Source: Manduca sexta
Lineage: Eukaryota > Arthropoda > Insecta > Lepidoptera > Sphingidae
Assembly: GCF_014839805.1 (NCBI RefSeq)
Contig: NC_051128.1
Span: 12,724,466 to 12,788,465, forward strand
Length of the DNA stretch: 64,000 nt
Direction: 5' to 3'
Under the pieces are notes generated by a model. The model was not told the origin of the DNA. It saw only the letters and a program-made list of their open reading frames with translations, and ran no database searches. Below are positions 1 through 37,317 of the stretch, piece by piece. The position numbers were made by a program, and so were the translations under genes. The stretch's first letter is position 1. Every line of letters begins with the position of its first letter.

Positions 1-325
1 TAGAGTAACATGGAAACCTAAGAAAGGTCTTCTTTTGAAAGTTAAATAACCACCAAATAAGAAAAAGTGACTACAGACTTCAGCCAGTTAGGACTATGTG
101 CAGTCAGCATACATTTTCCCTCCTTTCTACTACTTTGGGTCCTGCAAGCGGAGCTTGAAGAACCAATTAAGCAGGACGCCTCAACTGTGTCCACCGTCCT
201 GGCATTATCTCTTGGCGGTCGACGTGTTTTTACTCTTCACTTACCATCATGGTTGTAAGGTTTCATTGCCGTGCTCCGATATAAAGAGTCCAAGAACAGA
301 AGCTAGTTTAACTAAAACACATTAC
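1..325. other. Left edge: intron sequence of the esterase
   Basis: This lies 3' of the exon-6 donor. I looked here on the minus strand for exon 7. A GTAAGT donor-like site near 245 has no in-frame family-like sequence before it, so I call no exon. Confidence 0.5.
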
Positions 326-25947
<25,622 letters not shown>

Positions 25948-25983
25948 CGTGACGCGTGCGCACGAGTTGCGACTGCGTGTAGA

Positions 25984-26011
25984 ACTGATTTACTCGTTGA
26001 GTTTTATTATA
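25984..26011 (-). promoter_or_regulatory. Candidate core promoter of the carboxylesterase (TATA-like box and TCAGT initiator)
   Basis: On the minus strand a TATAATAAAA box (26011-26002) is followed by an arthropod-type initiator TCAGT (25988-25984). Its A at 25986 would be +1, so the TATA-like box begins at about -25. This predicts a 39-nt 5' leader before the ATG at 25947. A second TATAATA (26033-26027) is farther out and fits less well. Motif match and spacing only. Confidence 0.45.
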
Positions 26012-26080
26012 CGTGCGCGACACGACTATTATAAGCGACTCCCGCTGTGTTTGGTTTTAGTATCTGTAAACCATTATAAG

Positions 26081-26717
26081 CAGGGATGGCGAACCTTTAA
26101 TGGTTTATAATAATAAATAAATAATATTAGCCCTGTATTATATACTGTCCCACAGTTGGGCACGGGCCTCCTCTACTACTGAGAGGGATTAGGCCTTAGT
26201 CGACCATGCTGGCCTAGTGCGGATTGGTAAACTTCACACACCCTGGAAAATTCCTATAGAGAACTTCTCAGGTGTGCGGGTTTCCTCACGATATTTTCCT
26301 TCACCGTTAAAGCAAGCGATAATTTATAAAGAATACACACATATATTTTTTTAAAGTCAGAGGTGTGTGCCTTAGGGATTTGAACCTGCGGACATTCGTC
26401 TTTGCAGTCCGTTCCGCAATCAACTAGGCTATCGCCGCTACGTTTAATGGTTTACGTGACATTTTTTATAAAGAAAAATATATGGCCTGTAACATGCCCT
26501 CCAGGAACGTTTTGTCTATCCGAATGCTCGATTTAGCGACTTTTTTAAGCTCCAAATATGTTTTTTTTTTTCGGGGCAAAGTGGCTTCACTACACCGGAT
26601 GTTAAGCGAAGTGAAGTCCAAAAAAAGCTACATATGCATTGGGATTATTATTCGCGTGCCTGAAATATTTTGTCACGTGGCACCTTTGGCACGCATGCCA
26701 TTGGTTCGCCATCCCTG
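26081..26717. mobile_element. hAT-type MITE upstream of the esterase, split by a nested SINE
   Basis: The ends are inverted: CAGGGATGGCGAACC on the left and GGTTCGCCATCCCTG on the right. Identical 8-bp direct repeats ATTATAAG flank it (26073-26080 and 26718-26725). CAGGG termini and 8-bp duplications are hAT hallmarks. Without the nested SINE the element is about 300 bp, like the second copy at 54657-54941. No transposase is encoded, so it is non-autonomous. It sits about 95 bp upstream of the predicted transcription start. Confidence 0.88.
26108..26442 (-). mobile_element. SINE family A copy nested in the hAT MITE
   Basis: A complete SINE-A on the minus strand. The tRNA-like head (A box TAGCCTAGTTG-like, B box GGTTCAAATCC) is near 26440-26370 and the AATATTAGCCCTGTATTATA tail is at the left. 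Flanking direct repeats TTTAATGGTTTA (26096-26107 and 26443-26454) are perfect 12-bp target duplications. Insertion is therefore later than that of the surrounding MITE. Confidence 0.9.
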
Positions 26718-26725
26718 ATTATAAG

Positions 26726-27675
26726 TATCTGTGTACGATTTGTATCGTTATCATAATGATTTGTTATATATAATGGATACACATGTCCTAAATTTGTACT
26801 ATATTATCGATATTTTTGATAACATAGTGAGTACTGAGTAGGTAAGCTTGTTACTCAGAGATTCTAAATAAGTAACCAAAGTCCTAAGTCTTTCATATTA
26901 CATACTTGATCGATCTTTCCCATACGTCGAACTTGAATGAATTCACCAATTCCATTCCTAATATATCGTACGAATAATTACGCTCTGTTCTATGTTATTG
27001 TTAAAGAGGGAGAAGGTGAGGAACATGTGCTCTCGACTTTACCTATAATTCATACTTCTTATTCTTTATATTAACTTGCTCCCACCTGTGCCATCGGCTG
27101 GCGACGACTTTGAACGGAGCCCGGGGTAGGAGATAATGATGTGGGGAATCCACTTTTTTATGTTATAGGCGTCAAGTACGCAATACGGTAAGTGATCACC
27201 GTCGCCCACGCACATCTGGATTACCAGGGGCATAGATTAAAAACTTACAGTCCATAGATAAAAAAAAAACACAAATTATCTAGACAGTCAATGTTTGTCT
27301 TTCAAAATGCAAAATAAGACTGACCAGCGCTGTCCAGTGGCATGTTGATTAAAGAGGTTTGTTGTTTAAGTTCTGGGTAGTGTTTTTAATTTTAATGCAG
27401 ACACCGAGACAACGACTCCGTACGACATCTAGTTCTTTAAAAAACATATGTTTATAAATTATAATTAACCAAATGAGATGGAACCATATGTCAGATTTAT
27501 CTCTTATCTCTTTAATTGCACGAATGAAACAAGGTCATCTTATACAAGATATCTTTACATATGAGTATAATAACAACAGAATGGTGTGTCTATACACTGA
27601 AAGAAAAGTAATATAAAAAGATATTTTGTAATTTAATTTAACACCTTTTGGAGTCGGATAAATATGAGTCTTTAT
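26726..27675. other. Intergenic; one repeat tail only
   Basis: At 27110-27240 AGGCGTCAAGTACGCAATAC GGTAAGTGATCACCGTCGCC resembles a common lepidopteran repeat tail. A related phrase, GGGCGGCGGTGATCACTTAT, is at about 3575. Otherwise nothing recognised. Confidence 0.4.
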
Positions 27676-27679
27676 TGAC

Positions 27680-27845
27680 GATCGCTTGCTTTAACGTTAA
27701 AGGGAAGAGTCTGCATATACCTGAGAAGTTGTCTATAGGAATTTTGACGGTTACTAGACCAGCGTGGTGGACTAAGGCCTAATCCAACTCAGTAATAGAG
27801 GAGCCCCGTGCACCGTGTATATAATACAGTGACGATATTACTATT
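27680..27845 (+). mobile_element. SINE family A, 5'-truncated
   Basis: Starts within the body at CGCTTGCTTTAACG. It keeps ACCAGCGTGGTGGACTAAGG and TATAATACAGTGACGATATT. Confidence 0.7.
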
Positions 27846-28337
27846 ATATACAAACGAAGTTGTCACAGCTGCTGTATAACAATTATAATCAGCGAAAATG
27901 TAGTTTTAATAAACTATTCTTCTAAAGGAGCCTGTTAAACCAAGATTATATCTAAACTGAGCATAATTGCTTCACCTTCGTTAAACTCTCGTTTGTGGGG
28001 ATTAAAACTTGCTATCGGAACGGCTAGTTGTTAGGGGCGCTTAGAGTTTGAACAGAACACTTTGGTATTGCTGGCGATTGAACTTATAATACAAATATGA
28101 TATAAATACTCTATTGTAACCATTACAACAGAAAACTTGATTCAATTTACGTAAATCTGTGGTGTACAATATGTGGTTATAGTGTTTATTTTTGAATAAT
28201 AGAGAATTTTAATCAGTAACTCCCTTTACTAGCGCTTGGTTGGGCGGGAGATCTTTGCGACGCTTTTTCCCAGACTGTCGAGGAAAGTTCTTGTTTTTCT
28301 TTGAGTCCTTTATAATAATATCAATTCTGTTGTATAT

Positions 28338-28617
28338 ATTGGCCCTCCTCTACTACTGAGAGGGATTAGGCCTTAGTCCGCCACTCTGGTCTAGTGCGGT
28401 TTGACAGACATCACATATCCTCAAAATTCTCATAGAGAATTTCTCACGTATGCAGGTTTTCTCACGATGTTTTCCTTCACCGTTAAAGCAAGCGATTATT
28501 TACAAAGAATACTCACATAACTTTAGAAAAGTTAAATGTGCGTATCCTTGGATATTTAACCTGCGTACATTCATCTCGGTAGTCCGTTCCACTCCCAACT
28601 AAGCTATCGCCATTTCT
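28338..28617 (-). mobile_element. SINE family A copy
   Basis: Minus-strand copy lacking its last bases. GGCCCTCCTCTACTACTGAG is at the left and AACTAAGCTATCGCCATTTC (head, inverted) at the right. Confidence 0.75.
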
Positions 28618-28689
28618 CGACTCCTTCGCAAGCGCGAGACTCTTCGAAGCGCAAGGTCCTGGTTTTTTGCCCCGTTCAACTCCCCCTAA

Positions 28690-29280
28690 AGCGTTGGATT
28701 TAATACTATTTTGATAAAGGTGTTTGCTAGCGGCACCGACTGTATGGATTTTCTTGTCTAAATAGTAAATAAATATATAAATAATATAATGCTCAGTGTG
28801 CTTTTCCGGGGAAGGAAATAGGTGTTAATTTAGATTCAAGTGTACATTTTTCAATCTATCTCAAAAATGGACCAATCAGAACAAAGAATTTTTGACATGC
28901 TTACAAATGAGTTATTTTGATTGGTTCATTCTCAGAATCGGATTGAAGATTGAGATTGGGATCATGTATTGAAAACAGCTGTAAATCTTCAAAACGCCGA
29001 AAATACTGGAAAACAAATATTTCACTTGCCAAATTTACCTCAACTTCAAAGTTCCAGAATTCAATTAGATTAGAGAGAGCAAAGGTTACGGATTTAAAAA
29101 CTTTTCTATTTCACGAGATATTAGTTCTGTTTGACTTTGAGGAAAGTTAAATTTATTAATCTATTTAAAAATAATTATATGTTTAGAAAAATCTCATCTT
29201 TAAGTTATAAAAAGTTTCTTGATTTTTTTACTTGTAATGTTACAATAGTTTTAGAAAATGTAATGTCATTTAATTTAATT
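28690..29280. other. No feature recognised
   Basis: AT-rich. A 66-codon plus-strand ORF (28950-29150) has no motif or splice context and is not called. Confidence 0.45.
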
Positions 29281-29400
29281 TGAAGCCCGATATGGCGACA
29301 GGCTCGCCTCCTATCACATCACGAGACGGAACATACTTGGCGAAAAGTGAGTACTCTGGTTGCGCCTATGCATACCCCTTCAGGGATAAATGGGTGATTG
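29281..29400 (+). mobile_element. SINE family D body
   Basis: GAAGCCCGATATGGCGACAG, ACGAGACGGAACATACTTGG and CATACCCCTTCAGGGATAAA. The tRNA-like head is missing. Confidence 0.65.
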
Positions 29401-29454
29401 TTTGTTTTTTAGTTTTAGAAAATTAATTAAATTCAAATTACAATAAATGCATTT

Positions 29455-29670
29455 GGGTTACTTTTGTCCGCGGCTTCGTCCGCTTGAAAGATCTCTTCGT
29501 AAATAAATCTACCACATTTTTTTCCAGGATAAAATGTAACCCATATCCTAAAGCAGAAAATAGTTTTTCCGCACGTTAAATTTCATCCAAATCCGTATAG
29601 CGGTTTCCGCATTTACTTCTGACAAATCCAAACATTCTTACACACTTCCTCATTTACTTAGCAAGATAAT
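29455..29670 (+). repeat. Family H repeat
   Basis: TTTTGTCCGCGGCTTCGTCC start, then a TTTCATCCAAATCCGTATAG CGGTTT segment and ACTTCTGACAAATCCAAACA. Confidence 0.6.
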
Positions 29671-29867
29671 AATCATGTTTCTTCTCGGTTATTATAATAT
29701 TAGCTAAATAACCGTCATGTTTCTATTGGGTTAATTAAGCCCCTAAGTGTATGTTTTGTCTTCATATATGAGTATTCTACTTAGTAACCCTCGCGACGGT
29801 GAGCCCCATGTTGTTAATTAACTTGCGATTAAACAAGTCCGACAGTGCTTTATGAAATTAATAGTTA

Positions 29868-29965
29868 TAGTTGCGTAGTTGTAGGTACGACAGCCGTGCT
29901 GAATCGGGTTCGATCTCTGAGTCAGGAAATGTAATATTTGGTTTATTATAGATCTGTGTGCTAGA
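29868..29965 (+). mobile_element. tRNA-like SINE head (family D type), diverged
   Basis: TTGCGTAGTTGTAGGTACGA and ATCGGGTTCGATCTCTGAGT stand as A- and B-box regions, then a TAATATTTGG body start. Confidence 0.45.
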
Positions 29966-30820
29966 CAAATGGAAACGAGTTCTCTATTATATAGAATCTA
30001 ATGTAAATGTGAAATGTGGCTATGTGCCTACCTCTGAAAAGAAAAAGCGCGGTGATATATAGGGAATAGTTTGTTGTAAGAATATTTTAAGAACCACTAG
30101 AAAATATGCAAAATTGTATGTTGCATGTTATAAATATTAAGTATTGTTTTTATAAATAAAAATAATTCATTACCTAAATATTGTATTTATAGACAATTGT
30201 TATTGATATAGTGCAAATTAACAATGAAAGGACTACTAAGTCATAATATATAAATCACTTAGTAAGCAAATAAATAAGTAGATAGTTTGAACCTTAAAGT
30301 TTTTACTGTTTAAGTTGCTAGCTGGTTAAAATATGTATGGAAATAAAGACATATGTCAATTAAAATCCGTCGTATGAAGCAGACAAGTTGGGTAACGACT
30401 AACAATAAAATTATACAGAAGAAATTATTTTATTTATCAATTTAATCATCCCACATACATGTATACCTAGCCTAGTGATAGCATCGCGAAGGTCGGAATA
30501 CTTCTGTCCCAAACAACAGGCTATTACTGACCAGTTTGCCTAAACATACCACTTTGGAAGATTGAATAACCCTTTATAATTGCCCATGTTGAAGTGAATA
30601 ACAATAGAAGGGAAAATATGATGGCCATTAGAATATTGTTATACAAAAGGCGATTACTTAACGAGTGTGGAACTATTAGAATAGTCTGGTTCAAAAGTAC
30701 CTCTGAGATACGAAAATACTCAAGTCATGTTTTTATTTATTTATTATTATCAAAAACAAACTAACAATTGATTAACTAAAAAATACAGCATATACTAGAA
30801 TAAGTTATATATATTTATTG
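29966..30820. other. No feature recognised
   Basis: Very AT-rich, without repeats or coding signals that I can identify. Confidence 0.45.
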
Positions 30821-30823
30821 TGA

Positions 30824-31108
30824 ACTAGCTGACCCGACTGACGTTGTCCCGTCTTAACTATGAATTTGCAGTGTGCATTCTGTCAATCGCTGACAGTTAT
30901 TTCAAACAATTGACAGTTATATAAAATTCATATTTTCGTTAAGGTTTCTAAAATTTTCTAATTATCCGCGATTTTTTTTGATTTTTACTTTCATAAGAAC
31001 CTTCTCCTGACAATAAAAAATAACAAAAAAAAATTAAATCGGTCCAGCCGTTCACGCGTGATGGCGTGACCAAGGGAAATAGGGATTCATTTTTATACAT
31101 ATAGATTA
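30824..31108 (+). repeat. Dispersed repeat family F
   Basis: Begins CTAGCTGACCCGACTGACGT TGTCCCGTC, with AATCGCTGACAGTTATTTCA in the middle. It ends CCAGCCGTTCACGCGTGATG and TTTTATACATATAGATTA. Two more copies are at 33333-33608 and 42684-42963. Non-coding, class unknown. Confidence 0.7.
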
Positions 31109-31627
31109 AAAAATAAAAATCGTGTAACGTGACGCAGACGCGACAAGCATGCAATACTTTTTATAAAAAGAGGCGGTAGTCTGAAATGGGATAAATTTTG
31201 GTATGCCACAACATACCCTAATCATCCGTTTGTAAGATTTCCACAGGATAGCGCTCCAACATTGAACAATGAACATTTATTTAACACAAAGGATTTTTAA
31301 TAACGAACGTATAAAGTATGAATTTTACAGTAAATTACGAAATTAATAAATGTATTGACAACGGTCCACACATTAGCCAAGCCTGTATCATGGTGTACAT
31401 GCGATCACCAGTTTGTCCTATATTGAAAATGAATAAAATTCATAGTACATTCACGTACGAATGAAACTGCAATTTTATATTGTACAAATGGATGTTGAAT
31501 GTGTTTGCAAGACGCGTGCCGGCTTACAAGAGACGTTATAAATGGTTCGACGCAGAACTGCAGTAATTTGTGATCTACAGAGCTATTAGTGAGTTTACTA
31601 ACGCCATTTAAATCATATTCAGAGGAA

Positions 31628-31955
31628 GTACTGGTGGTAGGTCACTCATATGTGAGAGTGCGCCTGGGTAGGTACCACCGCCATGGCTATTTCTGCCGCC
31701 AAGCAGCAGTGTGTAGTCACTGTTGTGTTCCGGTTTAAAGGACATTGAAGAATATTGTAGCCAGTGAAACTACTGGATTAGAAATAAGACTTAACATCCC
31801 ATGTCTCAAAATGGCGAGCGCAGTGGAATACCAAACAATACTTTGTAATTCAAGGTGTTGGTTAGTGTTTCTAATGTTTATGGGCGGTCGTGTCGATTAC
31901 CACCAGGCAAACGACAATCTCGTTTCGTCATTCAAAGCAATAAAAAAAGTGTTAT
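31628..31955 (+). mobile_element. SINE-like family B, full-length
   Basis: GGTGGTAGGTCACTCATATG TGAGAG start, CCTGGGTAGGTACCACCGCC, GCCGCCAAGCAGCAGTGTGT and a TCATTCAAAGCAATAAAAAA end. This is the best-preserved B copy here. Confidence 0.75.
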
Positions 31956-32041
31956 GAAAAGGTTACTTCACCCATTGACTCTTTGATAGTCAATCAAGAT
32001 AAATGAGATTAATGAGTAGAGAGCAGGGAAATATGTTATAT

Positions 32042-32215
32042 TTTTAGCGGCGTAAAGGTAAACACCGCTGTAGAGGAACAGATGGTTGCGTTCCTCTATG
32101 GAAGGGGAAGATTCCCAGTCAGGCAGATGTTGCGCCTGACCGGCCGCGGCCCCTCCGACAGTTCCTATTCGGAGGTGGCATATATGCAACGCGTCGCTGA
32201 TGTTGACGAGACGGC
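32042..32215 (+). repeat. Family K fragment
   Basis: GTAGAGGAACAGATGGTTGC and CCTCTATGGAAGGGGAAGAT repeat 11268-11345, followed by a GC-rich GCGCCTGACCGGCCGCGGCC segment. Probably part of a larger element, class unknown. Confidence 0.5.
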
Positions 32216-32560
32216 GGTGTGTATACTAATTGCTACATATTTTTATAAAACTTGGTCATACGTGGAAAAGACGTATAATATATATATAGATATATTGTAT
32301 ACTAATAATAGTATAGAGTTAGTAATCTCTCGCCAGTCGACATTCTACTGAACCTCTCCACTTACCATCGACAGTGGAGTCACTTTGCCTTGTATGTATT
32401 AAAAAAATTAAATAAATATGTTTGAGGGCTTCTTCGAATTCGGCCAGAAGTACTCTCGTCTACAGATTGTGAATAGACATAACAAGAAGTGTCTCGTTAT
32501 TGTTCCAGTGGGAATATTCAGTGGATGCTATATTCATACGACTGGATGTATAAAGCAGCA

Positions 32561-32645
32561 GACCGGGCTCTGTGGCGTACCTTGGGAGAGGCCTATGTCC
32601 AGCAGTGGACTGCAACGGGCTCATGATGATGATGATGATGAATAT
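32561..32645 (+). mobile_element. RTE-type LINE, last 21 codons and (ATG)n tail
   Basis: Reads DRALWRTLGEAYVQQWTATG S then stop. I recognise this as the usual carboxyl end of insect RTE-clade reverse-transcriptase ORFs. The stop merges into a GAT/ATG microsatellite, the RTE-type 3' end. Everything upstream of 32561 is unrelated, so this is an extreme 5' truncation. Confidence 0.65.
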
Positions 32646-32867
32646 TCATGCATATACCATGTCTAGAGATGGGAAAAACTAAAAGCCATTTATACGTATA
32701 GTGTCACAAAAATAACTGCAATAACAAAACTTCAAATAGCTTTTAAACTTTTGTGTTCTTATCAACAATAGTTTTTTCTTCACTAAAACAAACTTGAATG
32801 GTTTTATTTTCGTAAAGATAAAGTTGATCAGCTACTTTTGTGGGTGACTGTACCTGCTTTTTAATTA

Positions 32868-32910
32868 CTTATATTCAGCAGTGGACATGTTGTGGCTGAT
32901 GATGATTTCT
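32868..32910 (+). mobile_element. RTE-like LINE 3' tip
   Basis: TATTCAGCAGTGGACATGTT followed by GTGGCTGATGATGATTTC resembles another RTE tail with its ATG repeats. Only about 40 bp remains. Confidence 0.4.
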
Positions 32911-33044
32911 AACTACGAGGTGGGTGAATTGAAACTTCACACACTTTTTTACCCGACTACGGCGAAATGAGGATGGGTAATGATTTATCTTTCATTTGTT
33001 CGGGTCAAGAGTATAACCGGCACCAAAGAAAATGAAAACAATGA

Positions 33045-33165
33045 TTTCTTATGTTTACGCGAATAATACTTAGACAAGGATGTAAAACTAGTTTTCAGAT
33101 TTTATCACTAGAATTTAATGTTTTTGTTTTCTCCCGACGCGTCGAACGGACAACAAAGTGATCTT
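33045..33165 (+). repeat. Family I fragment
   Basis: TTCTTATGTTTACGCGAATA and TTTCTCCCGACGCGTCGAAC correspond to the family-I 5' part. Confidence 0.5.
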
Positions 33166-33332
33166 ACAAGGGTTCCTTTTGCGAAACGCAAACCTAAAAC
33201 TTTTAAGAATGAGTCTATAAAAATAAATGAGTAATAACTTTTAGATTGAAGATGATTGAACATACATATATATCGTTTTGCCGTCTACACAATACATATG
33301 TATTATACAGTAACATCATATATGTTATATAT

Positions 33333-33608
33333 ATAAAAATTAATCCCTATTTCCCTTCATTACGCCATCACGCGTGAACGGCTGGATCGATTTCACATTT
33401 TTTTTTGTTGTGTTTGTTATTGTCAGGAGAAGGTTCTAATGAATGAAAAAATTCAAAAAATTGCGCGGAAAATTTGAAAATTTAAGAAAACTTAACGAAA
33501 ATATGAATTTGATATAACTGTCAATTGTCTGAAATAACTGTCAGCGATTGACAGAATGCGCGCTGCAAACTCATAGTTAACACGGGACAACTTCTGACGG
33601 GTCAACTA
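33333..33608 (-). repeat. Dispersed repeat family F (inverted copy)
   Basis: The reverse complement of 30824-31108: CATCACGCGTGAACGGCTGG at the left and GACGGGTCAACTACT at the right. Confidence 0.7.
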
Positions 33609-33689
33609 CTATAAAATAAAGCTTTAATTAATTATATTCTATTTATAAAGTATCGGAGGCACGTGATTCGTTTCGTTTTAATAGACTCT

Positions 33690-34070
33690 TACAAAGGCAT
33701 ATTATTAAAAGACAGGCGTGGATTGGGGAGACATGTCGGGTACCTTTGTGATAGGAAGGTTACTCGTCTAATTCCACAACAATATGTACAGCGTGTCGTA
33801 AGAGGCGGCTAATAGGGGCCGTGGGCGTGTGAGGTCGCGGGTGGTATGGGTTGTCCGCCGTAAGTACTCTGTAAATTTCGTCATCTACAGCATGGAATTT
33901 TTGGAATGGGTGGTGTGGTGGCCTAACGCTGCTGTAAACGACGAATTCTTTCGGTTTTCTATCTCTCTAGGCAGAAATGCTGAGTCGTAAGGCCAGACCG
34001 TCCAGTCGCTCCTTCAGCTAAGGCGGTAGATAAAAGACTGCACTTTCTCCGCAAAATAAAAAAAGGGCAC
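33690..34070 (+). mobile_element. R1-clade-like LINE 3' end
   Basis: GTGTCGTAAGAGGCGGCTAA TAGGGGCC matches the minus-strand CTGTCGTAAGAGGCGACTAA TAGGGGCC of the LINE at 62305-62335. It also ends similarly: TGCACTTTCTCCGCAAAAT plus A-run, against GGCACTTTGTCCGCGAAAA. A separate 5'-truncated copy of a related family. Confidence 0.6.
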
Positions 34071-34249
34071 TCGTCTATTAGTGAAATAGTGACACTCTTG
34101 GTTTTAAAAAGTAACTATAAGTTTGATAGATGAAAAATTTTGGATGACAAAGTATTGCGTCACTAGGGACGGTATTCGTTAACCTACTAACTTAAAATAG
34201 TCCTTATAACAATAAATGTAAATTGGTTTGTCATTTTATGAAATAACTT

Positions 34250-34660
34250 GCTCGGCTTACCACGTGAAATAGTTCTTTCGGAATAAAAGTCCCGCTATAT
34301 ATTTTCACGGGATACAATATAGTATATAGAAAGAAAGAAGAAAAGAAAGAAAGATTTATTATTGGGACAATAACAGTATAACATGTACAATACAAGCAAG
34401 GGCAAACAAAACATATACTTAAAGAAAAAATACAAAATTATACCTATTGTGCCAACAATGGAAACCCTCATTCAGCTCCATGCTGCAGTACCAGCATGAC
34501 TGATACTGTAGCGCTGATTTTCAATGAGGAGGTATATGTCCTTCCCTTATTAAATTATCTCCATATCAAATTTCATATAAACCGTTTTTAGAGTTTTTGA
34601 GTATATCGCTTTCAGACAGTTAAAGCAGGGCAGACTTTGTTTTAGATAGAACATAGTGAT
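34250..34660 (+). repeat. Family H repeat split by an insertion
   Basis: The left half (AAAGTCCCGCTATATATTTT CACGGGATA) and right half (TATGTCCTTCCCTTATTAAA, CAAATTTCATATAAACCG) are adjacent in other copies. Here they are separated by about 200 bp (34325-34525) of GAAA-rich and unrelated sequence. Confidence 0.55.
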
Positions 34661-35039
34661 AGAGTTTCAAAAAATAAATATTCTACAGGAGAGGACCAAT
34701 AGGCATTAATAATAATACAGGGGACCAGTGGGCACAGGGTACGAACTTTCGGGCCCCTGTGGGTGCAAAGTCATGTAAGGGTGATCAAACAAAAATACAA
34801 CACATGTCCCAACAGAATTAAACTCTGAATACAGCCCTGCGGCCCTTTAAGTTCAATTTCAATAACACGATATTCCCGAGCTTGAGCAATATAGGCCGGC
34901 TTGCTGACGTCAGAGACTCGTTCAAAAATGTTTACTAGCGTGTCGACGTGAACCTTATTAATTAGTAAAATATCATCTAAAAATTCTTATTAACGTTTTA
35001 TTTGTAATTAATTTTATTTCAATAAGCATCTAGAGAATT

Positions 35040-35395
35040 TATATAACGTTTGTTATTTGCGAAAAGTGGGTGCCATGGTTGCGCCTCTGCATACCCCTTC
35101 GGGGATAAAATGCGTGATGTTGTGTGTGTGTGTGTGTGTGTTATTTGCGTTTTATTATTACACGCACACACACATCTTTTATCCCTGAAGGAGAAGATCA
35201 GAAGCACAACTGGTGCACCTTATTACCGCCGGTTATATTTTATGCTTTTTTTTTATATTCCGTCCCATCATGTGATAGGGGGCTTAAAAGCCTGTCGCCT
35301 TTTGGTCCCTGGGCTGGCACTGAAAGAAACACCGAATATCACCTCGACAATCCCGGGGATTTCACCCGATTGGGGTCATGACCTCCCTGGGCTGG
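35040..35395. repeat. Inverted pair of family-D tails
   Basis: A plus-strand D tail (CATACCCCTTCGGGGATAAA, then a GT tract) faces a minus-strand D copy. The second copy starts with an AC tract and ATCCCTGAAGGAGAAG, and extends through TTCCGTCCCATCATGTGATA. The GT and AC tracts can pair. Confidence 0.6.
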
Positions 35396-35717
35396 GTCAA
35401 GGTGATTATTGATAATTTTAATGACTCTCATTGCTTATTTCATAAAATAAATATTTTGTAGGACGTCAAATACACGCGAATGACACACATAGTAGTACTA
35501 CGTGCTGTTATTTATGTTTACAGCAAAATTTATTTTCGTATTTGATTAAAATTATTTTCACGTTTAACAATAATATACTGTTTATTTTATAATTACATTT
35601 ATTATAACAATTGAGTTGGAGTTTGCCCTGACTAGACCTTGACTATATGACTTCTAACTTGAAAGCTTTATCCGCCTTTGTAGCATAGGGAAAGACGAGT
35701 ATGTGGTTTCAATTATT
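35396..35717. other. No feature recognised
   Basis: AT-rich, nothing seen. Confidence 0.4.
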
Positions 35718-36553
35718 ATTAACTAGCTTCCGCCCGCAGCTTCGCCCGCGTGGATTTCGGACTTCAAAAATGGAGGAGGTGCTCAATTTGTCGGGATGTT
35801 TTTTTAATGTATGGTGGTATGCAGGTGGTCCGATTGTCCGGTCAGGGTCTGATGATGGGATCCTGGTGAAATCGAAGGAAGCATATAGCATGATTCAGTA
35901 TTCACGCGTGATGGCTTATTATTAGCGTATTTCATGTATAACTTTGGTGTTTCTATACCGATTTCTATGATTCTTTTTGATGGAATATTTAATAATGTTA
36001 ACTTTTTAATTAGGGATGACTGAGAGTGTTATAAACGTAAGAGTAGACAAATATAATGAGAAAGCTTCGAACTGCTAAGCTATCGGGAGTTACACGTGTT
36101 ATTGTGAGTCAACCATAAAAGATAGACATATGCTGTCGTGGGATATTTTTTATATAATTTTAAGGAGAACATTTCCGTCATACGTGATTTCTGTGTAGCT
36201 TTAACCATTAAGGTTGCACACGCGACGGAAGCTTAAAAAATGGAGTAACTTTTCCCGTTTTCCCAACATTTCCCTTCACTGCTCTGCTCCTATTAATTGT
36301 AGCGTGATGAAAAGTATACTATAACCAGCTCAGGAGTATGAAAAATAATTGTACCAAGTTTCGTTAAAATCCGTCGAGTAGTTTTTGTTTCTATAACGGT
36401 TATACAGACAGACAGACAAACAGACAAAAAATTTACTAATTGCATTTTTGGCATCAGTATCGATCCCTAATCACCCCCTGATAGTTATTTTGGAGATATA
36501 TTTCATGTACAGAATTGACCTCTCTACAGATTTATTTTAGGTATAGATAGATA
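35718..36553 (+). mobile_element. Long dispersed repeat family G, copy 1
   Basis: Starts AACTAGCTTCCGCCCGCAGC TTCGCCCGCGTGG, with a CAGA microsatellite near 36408. It ends with ACCTCTCTACAGATTTATTT. It is nearly identical to 50080-50940 except for the segment 35775-35883, which is unrelated in the other copy. No ORF of note. Confidence 0.75.
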
Positions 36554-36670
36554 ATAATTAGCTGATCCCAGAACGCAACATACTTACGTGGGTCACTATG
36601 GCGGGTTTTAATAACTTTTGTACGGTGGTTCCTATCCGGGCGGATATAAAATATGTCCTACCAGCAAAAT
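36554..36670 (+). repeat. Family C fragment
   Basis: GCTGATCCCAGAACGCAACA, CACTATGGCGGGTTTTAATA and TCCGGGCGGATATAAAATAT. It abuts the end of family-G copy 1. Confidence 0.65.
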
Positions 36671-37310
36671 GTTTGTAATCAAACAATATAAATGTGCTTT
36701 ATTATCTACATATTAAATAAAGTAAATAAAATCGAAATCTCTTCCGACTAATTTGTCCCCTAGTAATAATCTTATGAATGAACATAAAAGTTTTTACCAC
36801 TTTTTTTTACTTCGTCAGCTCTGTAGAAATTTATTAAAGTATTGCTGACCTATTTTACCAGTCTTGGAAAAGCGTAGGCATTTCAAAGTAAAGTATCGCT
36901 CATAACTTAAGAGCCTTATGTATGTTATGTTCAGAATTACTTTGTAATACTTAATTTAAGTAACATACGTTTCATAATTAATAAGTTAACTTTACTTTGT
37001 TTTGTTTTTCTTCTTTGGGGTGTAGTTAAAATGTTTAAAAATTCTAAACCTATACAATTAAAGAATGAATTCTTAGTATTTTTGCTTAATAGAGAACAGG
37101 ATATGCGATAGAAATGATTGCCTCTATTGTCTTTGGCTTCGGGTTAATGCATTAGAATATATCTATTGTAGCCTGCATGAAAACAGAAAAACGTGCTTTC
37201 GGACAACTATTGCTTTTTAATTTAAAAATAATGAAGTCAGTTCAAGAAATTCATTTCATATATTACCAAATGGTGACGTTCCTTGTTTCCTTTTCAGGCT
37301 ACACCTATTA
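36671..37310. other. No feature recognised
   Basis: AT-rich, without a repeat match or coding signal I can support. Confidence 0.4.
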
Positions 37311-37317
37311 TTTTTTT

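Noticed and set aside
1..325. Exon 7 of the esterase
   Set aside because: No frame on the minus strand gives the expected post-Glu sequence after a valid acceptor.
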